The position numbers and the translations under genes were made by a program. Below the pieces are notes generated by a model. It was not told where the DNA came from and did no database searches. It was given only the letters and a program-made list of their open reading frames with translations. Of a DNA stretch of 64,000 nt, positions 33,085-42,342 are shown piece by piece (the first letter of the stretch is position 1; each line of letters starts with the position of its first letter). The stretch is taken from contig CAJUKA010000015.1 of the NCBI GenBank assembly GCA_910586585.1, positions 10,536 to 74,535 on the forward strand, read 5' to 3'. Origin of the DNA: an uncultured Lachnospiraceae bacterium (GTDB lineage: Bacteria > Bacillota > Clostridia > Lachnospirales > Lachnospiraceae).

Positions 33085-34860
33085 ATGATAAAGCTGTCTG
33101 ATTATATATTCCGTTTTTTGGAAGAGAAGGGGATTAAACATGCATTTATGTTACCAGGTGGAGGTGCAATGCATCTCGTAGATTCTATTGGAAAATCAGA
33201 TATTGACTATACATGTTGTCTGCATGAGCAGGCAGCAGCAATTGCAGCAGAAGCATATGGGCAGCATACCAATACGCCAGGGGTTGTACTTGTGACATCC
33301 GGTCCAGGGGCAACTAATGCGATTACAGGAGTGACAGCAGGCTGGATTGATTCCACTCCCATGATTATCCTTTCAGGTCAGGCGAAGCGCTCGGATTTGG
33401 TAGGTGATAAAGGTGTTCGCCAGATTGGTTCTCAGGAGGTACAGATTATTCCAATGGTCACGCCTGTTACAAAATACGCTGTACAAATATTAGAACCTAG
33501 TCAAATTCGTTACCATTTGGAAAGGGCATGGTATGAGGCAACGACAGGAAGACCAGGTCCAGTGTGGCTTGATATACCACTAGATGTACAGGCTGTTGTG
33601 TTGGATGAAAATGAGCTAAAAGGATATAGTACAGATACAGAAAAAGTGTTTTTTATAAATGATAAAGTAAAAAGAGTAGTTGAACTTATTTTGGAAGCAA
33701 AAAAACCATTAGTGATTGCTGGGAATGGTATCAAATTGTCGGGTGCACAAAAGTTATTGTATGAATTGCTTGAGTTGCTAAAGATACCGGTGGAAACTAC
33801 ATGGAAAACGATAGATTTGTTTGATGAGGAGGATTGTGTTTATGTAGGTCACCCGGGTATTATGGGGGACCGTGGGGCAAATCTGATTTTACAGGAGGCA
33901 GACTTGATTTTATCAATTGGGAGTCGCCTAGACACAAGTGTTACAGCTTTTAACGAGAAAAATTTTGGTAAAAATGCAAAAAAAGTTATTGTAGACATTG
34001 ATGGAAACGAGTTGAAGTGTATGGGTGTCAATAAGGAAGTAGCAATAGCCTGTGATGCAGGCGTGTTTTTACAAGAGTTGTTACAGCAGTTAAAAAGGAT
34101 ACAAGTTGATTCACTTTTTATAGAAAAGAAGAATACATGGGCTGAATGGCTTACATATTGTAAGAATCTACGTAATAACTATCCAGTTATTGCACAGGCA
34201 CATAGAGAGACGAAAGGGTTTGTTAGTGCTTATTATTTTATAGACAAGCTGTGTCAATTGTTGAAAGAAGATGATGTGATTGTTCCAGAAAGTTCAGGAG
34301 GAGCAGGTGAAATTACATATCAAGCATTTCGATTGAAAAAGGGACAGAAAATGAAAAATGCAGCAGGGCTTGGCTCTATGGGGTTTGGACTTCCTTATGC
34401 AATTGGTTCTTGTATCGCAAACGACAGAAAAAGAACTATTTTGATTAATGGAGATGGAGCTTTTCAGCTTAATATTCAAGAACTAGAAACATTACATCGA
34501 TTAAACTTACCTGTAAAGATATTTATTTGGAGTAACAATGGATATGCAAGTATTCGGGCAATGCAGAGAAATAATTTTGAGGGGAATTATGTGGCAAGTG
34601 AGGAGAATAGCGGGCTTACGATGCCTCATATTGATAACGTTGCTAGAGCATATGGTTTCAAGACATATAAAATTCATGACAACAAAGAATTAGATGAGTT
34701 GTTACCAGAACTTATGAAAGATGATGAACCATTGTTGTGTGAACTTATGGTGCTACCAGAAGAAACAGTTTCTCCAAGGGTAAAAGCTACTGTTGGGGAA
34801 AATGGAAAGATAGAGTCTGGAGTATTGGAGAAAATGTGGCCTTATCTGGAGGAAGGTTAA
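33085..34860 (+). CDS. Thiamine-diphosphate enzyme, acetolactate-synthase-like
   Basis: 591 residues with the three domains of the acetohydroxyacid synthase family. Glu48 (CLHEQAA) is the cofactor-activating glutamate. SGPGATNAITGV and the FAD-domain-like centre follow, and the TPP motif NGDGAFQLNIQELETLHRLNLPVKIFIWSNN lies near the C-terminus. The location in a glycan cluster argues against branched-chain amino acid synthesis. YerE, a homologue, adds a two-carbon unit to CDP-4-keto-3,6-dideoxyglucose to make branched yersiniose, and the CDP-sugar genes lie 13 kb downstream. A role with the adjacent NeuB-like operon is equally possible. Confidence 0.8.
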   Translation: MIKLSDYIFRFLEEKGIKHAFMLPGGGAMHLVDSIGKSDIDYTCCLHEQAAAIAAEAYGQHTNTPGVVLVTSGPGATNAITGVTAGWIDSTPMIILSGQAKRSDLVGDKGVRQIGSQEVQIIPMVTPVTKYAVQILEPSQIRYHLERAWYEATTGRPGPVWLDIPLDVQAVVLDENELKGYSTDTEKVFFINDKVKRVVELILEAKKPLVIAGNGIKLSGAQKLLYELLELLKIPVETTWKTIDLFDEEDCVYVGHPGIMGDRGANLILQEADLILSIGSRLDTSVTAFNEKNFGKNAKKVIVDIDGNELKCMGVNKEVAIACDAGVFLQELLQQLKRIQVDSLFIEKKNTWAEWLTYCKNLRNNYPVIAQAHRETKGFVSAYYFIDKLCQLLKEDDVIVPESSGGAGEITYQAFRLKKGQKMKNAAGLGSMGFGLPYAIGSCIANDRKRTILINGDGAFQLNIQELETLHRLNLPVKIFIWSNNGYASIRAMQRNNFEGNYVASEENSGLTMPHIDNVARAYGFKTYKIHDNKELDELLPELMKDDEPLLCELMVLPEETVSPRVKATVGENGKIESGVLEKMWPYLEEG

Positions 34861-34996
34861 TTGGTTGTAGATTATTGAATATTTGGTAATTTTATACATC
34901 TTAAAATATAAAATTATGCATGTTAAAAGAAAGTATATGTGTATTTGTAATATAGACAAATATAACTCAAAATGTTAGAAGGGATGTGGTTGCATA

Positions 34997-36253
34997 ATGA
35001 AGTATGCCCGATTTGTAAATACAGGAATGAGTGAATATTTAAAAAGGGTCTGTATGGTGAATATAGGAGATAATATTAAGTCGATATCGGTTAAACAGCT
35101 ATTTCAGTATGCTAACATACGCGAGAGTGATATATTAGAGGTTTCTTATTATGATCAGAGTAGTATTTCAGAGCCTTGTAGTTTAATTTTAAATAGTCAT
35201 TATCGAAGAAGCACTTCTATGAATTATATGTATAATTCCAACATTCGGCCAGTATTTATTGGATGGGGACTTGCACAATCGGACCTTTTACCTGAAGAGA
35301 TAAACTATATTAAGCAATATGAACCAATACTGTGTAGAGATGAATTTACGAAAGCTATATTGACAAAATATCAGATTGAGGCATATGTAATTGGGTGTTT
35401 AAGCTTGACATTTGATAGAAGAGAATCAGCAGAAGGCAATAATGGAAAGTATTATTTTGTTGGCGTAAAAGAAAAATTCATGGAATTTGTTCCGGAGTAT
35501 ATCAGAAATCAAGCAGTAGTGACTACACAACATGTCAAAATGGATTATATAGATGAACAAGTGATGAAGGAAGGGGAAATAAATGCAAAAAGGTTACTAT
35601 CTGAATACAAGCAAAATGCAAAAATGGTAATTTCTCCACTATTACATTGTATCTGTCCTTGTGTTGCAATGGGAATTCCAACAGTCGCTGTAAGTGATAA
35701 CTTCTCCTATAGGTACAGTTTTCTCGATGCTTTTATAACTTCATATAATAAAGAATCTTTTTCAAAATATGATTGGAGAAAACCTGAAAATTCTGTTGAA
35801 ATGGAATCAATCAAAAAATTGATTTTAAATGCGGGATGTTCTGTACTTGAGGGTTCACCAGATTTCGATAGCATTAAGAAATTAGACAATTTTTATGCAA
35901 ATAGGAAAAAGTGGAATTATTGCAGTTCTATGAAAAATGAATTAAAAAATATATTCAAAGAAGATCCTTGTCCGCAGTTTATTATATGGGGCGCATCAGC
36001 AGGAGGACATACTGTATATTGCTGCATAAAAGAATTATATCCTCAGAGTGAAATGAAAGCAATTGTGGATCGATATGAAGAAGGAGTTTGGGCTGGAAAA
36101 AAGATTGAAAAGCCAGAAAAAGTTATAGCAGAGAATCCGGATATTGTAGTGATTGTAGCTACAATGTCTGGAGAAAGTGATGCAGAGTCTCTTATGTCAA
36201 AAATGGGAAGGCAAAAATTGAAGGACTATTTTCTGATTCACGAAAGCAGGTAA
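34997..36253 (+). CDS. Polysaccharide pyruvyl transferase-like protein with Rossmann-type tail
   Basis: 418 residues. Residues 1 to about 290 fit the CsaB/WcaK pyruvyl transferase-like family (NIGDNIKSISVKQLF, PVFIGWGLAQSDLLPEEINYIKQYEPILCRDEFT, VISPLLHCICPCVAMGIPTVAVS, the His of the S/T-R/L-LH motif). The tail (about 325-418: QFIIWGASAGGHTVYCCIKELYP, AIVDRYEEGVWAGKKIEKPEKVI, PDIVVIVATMS) is a GxG Rossmann-like module also found on other enzymes here. Related to the 39053 gene. It may transfer pyruvate ketals or another group to the glycan. Confidence 0.7.
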   Translation: MKYARFVNTGMSEYLKRVCMVNIGDNIKSISVKQLFQYANIRESDILEVSYYDQSSISEPCSLILNSHYRRSTSMNYMYNSNIRPVFIGWGLAQSDLLPEEINYIKQYEPILCRDEFTKAILTKYQIEAYVIGCLSLTFDRRESAEGNNGKYYFVGVKEKFMEFVPEYIRNQAVVTTQHVKMDYIDEQVMKEGEINAKRLLSEYKQNAKMVISPLLHCICPCVAMGIPTVAVSDNFSYRYSFLDAFITSYNKESFSKYDWRKPENSVEMESIKKLILNAGCSVLEGSPDFDSIKKLDNFYANRKKWNYCSSMKNELKNIFKEDPCPQFIIWGASAGGHTVYCCIKELYPQSEMKAIVDRYEEGVWAGKKIEKPEKVIAENPDIVVIVATMSGESDAESLMSKMGRQKLKDYFLIHESR

Positions 36254-36611
36254 AAGCTATGAGTATATCTTATGTGAAGGATACTGATGATATAAATATT
36301 TTATAGTGAAATATAAAAGTGTATATTTATAAATGATGGATTGACACAATCATTTGGGAATTTAATAACAGATAAGTATGAAGTGATAAAGCAAGGAAAA
36401 GAGTATCAAAATATAATAAAAGGGTTAGGCTCTGAAGATAAAAATATATTATGTCGATAATCTAAATTTGCTCAGAAACGAATGGAGTTCAGTTCAATTA
36501 TACATTTTTATGTACACGCCAATGCAGAGGAAAAATGCCCTAAAGTGGCATAGGAGTAGAGGAAATAACTTGCCCTACTTGATTGAATTTACAAAATTAT
36601 TGGAGGCTATT
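36254..36611 (+). pseudogene. Intergenic gap with a possible gene remnant and repeat copy 3
   Basis: This 358-base gap has no intact gene. One frame around 36330-36460 reads about 40 codons of protein-like sequence (NDGLTQSFGNLITDKYEVIKQG...GSEDKNILCR, then stop) with no start or ribosome site. It could be the remnant of a lost gene. The last part holds a small ATGCC/GGCAT hairpin and the palindromic repeat at 36554-36584. Confidence 0.3.
36554..36584. repeat. Short palindromic repeat, copy 3
   Basis: GAGTAG ... CCCTACTT followed by GATT. Same form as the copies at 6037 and 9526. Confidence 0.5.
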
Positions 36612-37490
36612 GTGAAAAAGAAGATATTGGTGACAGGAGCAGGAGGATTTATTGGAAAAAATCTAGTTGAGCAATTGGCGGATGATTATGATATATATGC
36701 TCCGCGCATAGATGAATTAAACTTGTGTGACACTGATAAAGTTGAAAAATATTTAGAAGATCATAAAGTAGATATTGTAATACATACAGCTAATTTTGGC
36801 GCGAGGGATAGCAAAAAAGCAGCTCCACATGAAGTGATGGAGTTTGGATTACGAATGTTTTTTAACCTAGAACGATGTAGCCATATGTACGAAAGAATGT
36901 ATTATTTTGGGTCTGGAGCAGAATATGATAGCCAAAATTATATTCCATTTATGACAGAAGAATATTTTGGGAAAAATATTCCTGTAGATGCATATGGATT
37001 TTATAAATATATATTATCAAAGCAGTGTGAAAAAAATGATAATATAGTAGATTTGCGGTTATTTGGAATTTATGGGAAATATGAGCAGTGGATGTACCGA
37101 TTTATCTCAAGCAATATTTGCAGGGTTTTAAAGGGAATGCCAATGACTTTATCACAAAATATGTATTTTGATTATATTTATATGGATGATTTGGTAAATA
37201 TAATGCGTTACTTTATTGAGAATAAACCATTATACAAGCACTATAATGTATGTAGAGGAACACATATTGATTTAGTATCACTTGGTGAAATGATTAGAAA
37301 TGTAATGAAGAGTGATTGTGAGTTTTATATTGCATCAGAAGGATACAAAAAAGAATATTCTGGAGACAACAGTCGCCTGTTACGGGAGATAGGTCAATAT
37401 CGTTTTAAACCATTTGAAGAAACCATTGAATATATGTCAAATTACTACAAAAGCATATTAGATGAAATTGATGAAAATATTCTTCCATAA
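36612..37490 (+). CDS. NAD-dependent sugar epimerase/dehydratase, paralogue 1
   Basis: 292 residues from a GTG start preceded by GGAGG at 36602-36606; an upstream ATG frame from 36468 crosses a repeat and lacks a ribosome site. Short-chain dehydrogenase fold: VTGAGGFIGKNL, IVIHTANFG, YYFGSGAEYD and the YxxxK of DAYGFYKYILSK, then LRLFGIYGKYEQW. Nearly the same length and arrangement as the 45322 gene, with which it shares MFFNLERC, FGSGAEYD and YNVCRG. Family members epimerise or reduce NDP-sugars, and the exact reaction is unclear. Confidence 0.8.
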   Translation: MKKKILVTGAGGFIGKNLVEQLADDYDIYAPRIDELNLCDTDKVEKYLEDHKVDIVIHTANFGARDSKKAAPHEVMEFGLRMFFNLERCSHMYERMYYFGSGAEYDSQNYIPFMTEEYFGKNIPVDAYGFYKYILSKQCEKNDNIVDLRLFGIYGKYEQWMYRFISSNICRVLKGMPMTLSQNMYFDYIYMDDLVNIMRYFIENKPLYKHYNVCRGTHIDLVSLGEMIRNVMKSDCEFYIASEGYKKEYSGDNSRLLREIGQYRFKPFEETIEYMSNYYKSILDEIDENILP

Positions 37491-37507
37491 TTAACAGGAG
37501 AGAATTA

Positions 37508-38536
37508 ATGAGAAAGATTGAAGAAGAGGATATTCAAGAAATTATTTCAGATATCAATATAGATGAAGTATTAGGAAAAACGTTTTTGATAACTGGTGCA
37601 ACTGGTGCAATTGGCAGATATATTGTTTTGGCTTTAATGGAAATTGCAATACGCTATCAAAAGAACAGTTGTAATGTGATTATTGTTTGTAGGAACCAAA
37701 GAAAAGCGGAAAGTATATTTGAAAAATATTTAGATAATTTACATTTTAAAATAATTGTTGGAAGCGTTGAAGAAAAAATTAATTGCAGTGATGAAATTGA
37801 TTATATATTGCATGCAGCATGTACTTCGACAACTAGCTTTTTTGAGACGAATCCTGTTGATATTGCTAGTGCAAATACGATAGGAACTTATAATTTACTT
37901 TTGTTGGCAAAAGAAAAAAAGGCAAAAGGAGTGTTATTTTTTAGTAGTGGTGCTGTTTACGGGGGAAGTACAAAGAGTGATACTGATTATAATGGAATCA
38001 ATCCATTAGAGTATCAAAATTGTTATGCGTTAAGCAAACAAATGGGAGAAAATTTGTGTGTTTGTTTTTCAAAACAGTTTGGAGTGTCGGCAAAAGTAGT
38101 TCGTATTGGGTATACTTATGGGCCTCACATAGATTTAAATGATGGACATCTTTATTCGGATTTTGTGCGAGATATTTTGGAATATAAAGACTTGGTAATT
38201 AAGGGTGATGGAAAGAAATATATTGGATTGTGCTATATCACAGATGCAATAAGAGCTTTTTTTAAGGTTTTATTTTATGGAAAAGAAAAGACACCATATG
38301 TTATGCGAAATTATAAAGAATATTTAACGATTGAAACACTAGCATATAAGTTGATTACGGAAGCTTTTCCAGATAGAAAATTATCCTATAAATGTATGAT
38401 GAAAGCTTCCAAAGAGACAGTGTTATGTTGTTCAAAAGAACCCATTTTGCTTAAGAACCTTGGATGGGAACCCAGGGTAGATGTTGTCAGTGGTTTCCGT
38501 AGAGTAGTTGCCTGTTTAGAAGAAAAGAATGCATAA
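37508..38536 (+). CDS. NAD-dependent epimerase/dehydratase of the UDP-glucuronate decarboxylase-like group
   Basis: 342 residues. LGKTFLITGATGAIGRYIVLAL gives the cofactor loop; YILHAACTSTTSFFETNPVD, LFFSSGAVYG and the YxxxK in NCYALSKQMGENL give the active site; VRIGYTYGPHIDLNDG and KGDGKKYIGLCYITDAIRAF complete the fold. The N-terminal 20 residues before the Rossmann strand are as in CDP-tyvelose/UDP-glucuronic acid-related enzymes. Starts 17 bases after the preceding epimerase and probably acts in the same sugar pathway. Substrate unknown. Confidence 0.78.
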   Translation: MRKIEEEDIQEIISDINIDEVLGKTFLITGATGAIGRYIVLALMEIAIRYQKNSCNVIIVCRNQRKAESIFEKYLDNLHFKIIVGSVEEKINCSDEIDYILHAACTSTTSFFETNPVDIASANTIGTYNLLLLAKEKKAKGVLFFSSGAVYGGSTKSDTDYNGINPLEYQNCYALSKQMGENLCVCFSKQFGVSAKVVRIGYTYGPHIDLNDGHLYSDFVRDILEYKDLVIKGDGKKYIGLCYITDAIRAFFKVLFYGKEKTPYVMRNYKEYLTIETLAYKLITEAFPDRKLSYKCMMKASKETVLCCSKEPILLKNLGWEPRVDVVSGFRRVVACLEEKNA

Positions 38537-38735
38537 GATTCTAGTCATTTCGCTAGATGAGTGCCAGAAGTTCCCATATGATTACCTTGTTATAGCAAGT
38601 TCATATACAGATGAAATAGAGAATACAAACAAGAATAAAAAAATTTTTGATCTCCAAAAAGTAGTAAGGAAGAATAAGTTTTATCCACAAAATAATGAAT
38701 TAAATATATGTCAAATAAAATCAAATTTTTTATAA
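38529..38735 (+). CDS. Short protein or remnant related to the cluster's Rossmann-like module (68 aa)
   Basis: Overlaps the preceding gene by 8 bases. The segment KILVISLDE...YDYLVIASSYTDEI resembles the last strands of the Rossmann-like modules elsewhere here (for example 'KDYLIISYITFEYEVL'). It lacks the GxG loop and the rest of the fold. It is probably a truncated remnant, with its end close to an inserted MITE, but a functional small protein cannot be excluded. Confidence 0.4.
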   Translation: MHKILVISLDECQKFPYDYLVIASSYTDEIENTNKNKKIFDLQKVVRKNKFYPQNNELNICQIKSNFL

Positions 38736-38785
38736 AATGACCTGAAATTTCAGGATAACCCAGAATTAGTTAGGAAAATTAAAAG

Positions 38786-39029
38786 GGTAGTGTCAAACGG
38801 ATTATGAAAAAATCGAACCCCTTTCCTTGACTGAGGCCGATTATATTTTACTTACGGAAACCCCGTCAAGGCTGAATTTAACGGGCTTTCAGCCCGGCCT
38901 TGACTGGATTCCCGACGTAAAATTTTGGTCGCCTAAGCCAAAGAAAGGGGAGGTAAAGGTTTATAACCTCTGAAACCATTGAATTTACTGGGGTTGAGCC
39001 AATTTTGGGGATATAAAGTTGACACTACC
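38786..39029. mobile_element. 244-bp MITE with perfect target-site duplication
   Basis: Terminal inverted repeats GGTAGTGTCAA (38786-38796) and TTGACACTACC (39019-39029) are perfect 11-mers. They are flanked on both sides by the 8-base duplication ATTAAAAG (38778-38785 and 39030-39037). No ORF inside; the interior is GC-richer, with internal dyads. TIR length and an 8-bp duplication suggest mobilisation by an IS256-type transposase, which is not in the window. The right end lies 23 bases before the next gene. The remainder of the 516-base gap holds only the short ORF above and the palindrome CCTGAAATTTCAGG at 38741. Confidence 0.88.
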
Positions 39030-39052
39030 ATTAAAAGTAGCGGAGGTTCAAA

Positions 39053-40348
39053 ATGAAATATGCATTGGTAACATATGAAGAAAAAAGAATACAGGATAGA
39101 GGGCAATTCATAATAAATATTGGGAATTATATGCAATGGCTTGCTATTGCTGAACTTTATAATTATATGGCTCTTGATGATAATGATATTGTAAAGTTAA
39201 GTAGTAAAGAGCTTCAGACATATAAGGGAGAAAGGCTAATTTTGCCAATAAATTATATGTGGGCACAAATGGATTTATGCCAATATGTTGTAGGGAACCA
39301 TGTGTCTTTTTCAGACGATATCATTCCTGTATTTTTGGGTATAAGTATAAAGCAAAGTGCTTGGGAATGGACGGAAGAGTGGGTTAAATATTTTAAAAGG
39401 TATGAACCTATTGGGTGCAGGGATTATGCAACATGGAAAAAAATGAATGAACTAGGAATTTCAGCATATTTAGCGGGATGTTTAACAATAACATTTCCTA
39501 TAAGAAATAGAAATGAAGGAAATACAACATATTTCGTTGAAGCTCCCAAAGCATTAAAACAATATATACCAGATGAACTGAAGAAAGAATGCAAATTTGT
39601 TCAACACCAACAGAGAGTAACAGAAGAAGAGTTTTATAGTGAAACTGGGGGATTGGAAATGGCGAAGAATGTGCTTGAAGAGTATAGTCGAGAGGCTAAA
39701 GTAGTAATTACATCAAGACTACATTGTGCACTTCCTTGCATGGCATTGGGAATTCCAGTAATTTTAGTAAAAGAATATTTTGGATATCCTTTTGATTTGC
39801 AAAGAAAGTTTTTGCCATTTTACGCATATCAAGATTTTGAAAATATTAATTGGAAACCACAACAGGTTGATCTTGAACAGTACAAAAAGATTGCTTTAGA
39901 GTGCGCAAAGAAAAGATTACTAGGGGAAGACGCACAAGAGGATATAGCAAGATTGCATGCTGAATATGATTCTCTTTATAAAGATGGATATATAGAAGAA
40001 AAGATGGGGATGGAAGTTTTTGAAAATAAAATAAGAAAGTTATATAAGAAGAACGATGCATTTGATTATGCAATTTGGGGAATTTCAGATAATGCAGAAT
40101 GGATATATCAATATATAAAAACACATTATCCAAAAGCAAATCTTGTCAAAGTAATTGATAATATGAGAGTAAAAGAGTTCCATGGAATTTTATCGGAGGT
40201 ATCGAATGTACTTTTAGCAAATGATGATTTATTAGTTATAGCTGCAACAATTAATGTAAGTGCAGAAGCAATGCCCTTTTTTGCTCAGATTGGGAAAAGC
40301 ACAGATAAATATATTTGCGTTACAGAGGGTATCATGGAACATACATAA
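39053..40348 (+). CDS. Polysaccharide pyruvyl transferase-like protein with Rossmann-type tail
   Basis: 431 residues. N-terminal pyruvyl transferase-like region (NIGNYMQWLAIAELY, PVFLGISIKQSAWEWTEEWVKYFKRYEPIGCRDYATWKKM, VVITSRLHCALPCMALGIPVILVKEYFGYPFDLQRKFL, which includes the SRLH motif). C-terminal GxG module (YAIWGISDNAEWIYQYIKTHYP, KVIDNMRVKEFHGIL, DLLVIAATINVS). Paralogous to the 34997 gene. The start lies just downstream of the MITE's right duplication; ribosome site CGGAGG. The MITE may have separated it from its original upstream promoter context. Confidence 0.72.
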   Translation: MKYALVTYEEKRIQDRGQFIINIGNYMQWLAIAELYNYMALDDNDIVKLSSKELQTYKGERLILPINYMWAQMDLCQYVVGNHVSFSDDIIPVFLGISIKQSAWEWTEEWVKYFKRYEPIGCRDYATWKKMNELGISAYLAGCLTITFPIRNRNEGNTTYFVEAPKALKQYIPDELKKECKFVQHQQRVTEEEFYSETGGLEMAKNVLEEYSREAKVVITSRLHCALPCMALGIPVILVKEYFGYPFDLQRKFLPFYAYQDFENINWKPQQVDLEQYKKIALECAKKRLLGEDAQEDIARLHAEYDSLYKDGYIEEKMGMEVFENKIRKLYKKNDAFDYAIWGISDNAEWIYQYIKTHYPKANLVKVIDNMRVKEFHGILSEVSNVLLANDDLLVIAATINVSAEAMPFFAQIGKSTDKYICVTEGIMEHT

Positions 40349-40365
40349 TTATTCAGGAGGACGAA

Positions 40366-42327
40366 ATGCGTCAGATTAGAGATATGTCTATTATAGAAAT
40401 AGATATTACAAATGTTTGTGAAAAGAGATGTTCTAACTGTACCCGTTTTTGTGGACATCATAAAAAAAACTTTTTTATGGATATGGAAACTTTTAAGAGG
40501 GCAGTGGATTCTTTACAAGGTTATAGCGGATTAGTAAGTATAATTGGTGGAGAGCCATTATTGCATCCAGAATTTCATTATTTTGCAGAATATTTGCGCT
40601 TAGCAAGAGGGGAACAATATATTGAAATGAATGATGGACGATGCAAGGCTATTGTGAAAGATTATCTTGCATTTGCTAAAGAAGAGAGATGGTTTGAGGG
40701 GACTATAAATAAAGGAAAAGGATATTCATTGTTTACATCTATGCCAAAGACCTACTATGAATATTATGAAGATATAGAAGATACAGTAACAAATTTATGG
40801 TTAAATGACCATACAAATCCTAGTTTTCATCAACCAATTTTAGTAAGTCGAAAAGACTTAGGAATCAGTGATGAACAATTTGAAGTTTTAAGAGATAAAT
40901 GTTGGTTGCAAAATTTTTGGAGTGCCAGCATTACTCCTAAAGGAGTATTTTTTTGCGAAATTGCAGGAACTTTAGATTTGCTTTTTCACGGCTCAGGGGG
41001 GAAAAAGATTGAGCCAGGGTGGTGGAATAAAGATATCATGGAATATAAGGATCAATTTCATTGGTGTGACATTTGTGGTATGGCATTGAAAACTTATAGC
41101 AGAAATGCAAATGAAGAAATTGATGATGCATCACTGACGTTAATGAAAAAGTTGAAACAAATAGATTCGCCTAAACTCAAAAACAAAAAAGTATATCATT
41201 TTAATATAAATAATGTTGTCAAGGAAAATGACAGTAATATTGGTTTAGATATGGGAACATTAACTGCTAAGTATCTGTCTGATGTAAAAAGAGTTGGAGA
41301 ATTAACAGATAATCTAAAACCCCAAAATATTTATTTGGGTGTAACAGTTTCTTCCGAAAAAGATATTGATAAGCTGCGGATGCTGATAGACAGGAATAAA
41401 AAGAATGTATCAGGCTTTTGTGTTGTTGTATTACCAGATTTAATAAAACAATGTCAAGAAATGCTGACAAAACAGGAATGCTACTTTAAAGTGATTCAAG
41501 TTGATGAGATACCAACGACAATGGGAGGGCGACTGAATCTTTATGTGAATCAGTTGGAAAAGCAGGATTGGGTTCTTTTAGGAGAAGGAGATATCCTACA
41601 GACAAATTTTGCAGAACGTATTTCGCAATATTTTCTAAATCCAGGTTACCTATTTGTCGTTGAGTCTGGTAATGATAAATTTGTGATGGTTTCAAAAATG
41701 GCATTAACCTTGAAAAAATCAGGATTTGATAGAATTCAAAGATGTATTTTGTGTGACGATATTATTCGACTGTGGGGAAGAAAAACATGTACGTTGGATG
41801 AACATTTTGAGCAGCATCCGGATATGGATATTTCATACTTCAGAGAACTTATTAAAAGAAATTATGAACATGATATTGCATTTCAGTATTGTATGAAAGA
41901 GCACTTACGAAAACAAGGAGCTATGGAAGGCAATATATTGTTGTTACAGTCTGCTTTTGTTTATCATACATTGGGAATTTATCAAATTCTTAAAAGATTT
42001 GGATATCATGTGTATATTCTATCCAGTAGAAAATTTGAAAAATATTTTGATGATTATATTCCAGGACAGGATGTCATTTATTTTGAACAAAATGCATTTG
42101 GGTATGCGCTTCAGGGTGAAATAAGAAGGAAAATAAAAGAAAAACTCACTTTTACAGGAAGTATTGTTCCATTTTCTTTTGGCCCAAGTACAGTCAAACA
42201 TATTGATGATTATACAGATGCATTGAGAACCGCAGAAGACATTAGTGGAAAGATTTTAGGCATTATTAATATTCGTCGTGAATTTATAGAACCAGAGTAT
42301 GATATCTGGGATGATAATGCTAAATAG
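40366..42327 (+). CDS. Radical SAM protein with C-terminal extension, glycan cluster
   Basis: 653 residues from ATG 40366 (AGGAGGAC just upstream); the frame is open earlier but overlaps the previous gene. Cys18/Cys22/Cys25 (CEKRCSNC) bind the radical SAM 4Fe-4S cluster. Further Cys-rich segments near residues 190-240 (DKCWLQNFW, GVFFCEIAG, HWCDICGM) suggest a SPASM-like auxiliary cluster. The last about 350 residues are not recognised; they contain a nucleotide-sugar-transferase-like middle and a region with HVYILSSRKFEKYF. Radical SAM enzymes in glycan clusters perform C-C, deoxygenation or epimerisation chemistry. Precise reaction unknown. Confidence 0.75.
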   Translation: MRQIRDMSIIEIDITNVCEKRCSNCTRFCGHHKKNFFMDMETFKRAVDSLQGYSGLVSIIGGEPLLHPEFHYFAEYLRLARGEQYIEMNDGRCKAIVKDYLAFAKEERWFEGTINKGKGYSLFTSMPKTYYEYYEDIEDTVTNLWLNDHTNPSFHQPILVSRKDLGISDEQFEVLRDKCWLQNFWSASITPKGVFFCEIAGTLDLLFHGSGGKKIEPGWWNKDIMEYKDQFHWCDICGMALKTYSRNANEEIDDASLTLMKKLKQIDSPKLKNKKVYHFNINNVVKENDSNIGLDMGTLTAKYLSDVKRVGELTDNLKPQNIYLGVTVSSEKDIDKLRMLIDRNKKNVSGFCVVVLPDLIKQCQEMLTKQECYFKVIQVDEIPTTMGGRLNLYVNQLEKQDWVLLGEGDILQTNFAERISQYFLNPGYLFVVESGNDKFVMVSKMALTLKKSGFDRIQRCILCDDIIRLWGRKTCTLDEHFEQHPDMDISYFRELIKRNYEHDIAFQYCMKEHLRKQGAMEGNILLLQSAFVYHTLGIYQILKRFGYHVYILSSRKFEKYFDDYIPGQDVIYFEQNAFGYALQGEIRRKIKEKLTFTGSIVPFSFGPSTVKHIDDYTDALRTAEDISGKILGIINIRREFIEPEYDIWDDNAK

Positions 42328-42342
42328 GGTGGTAGAGTAAGA

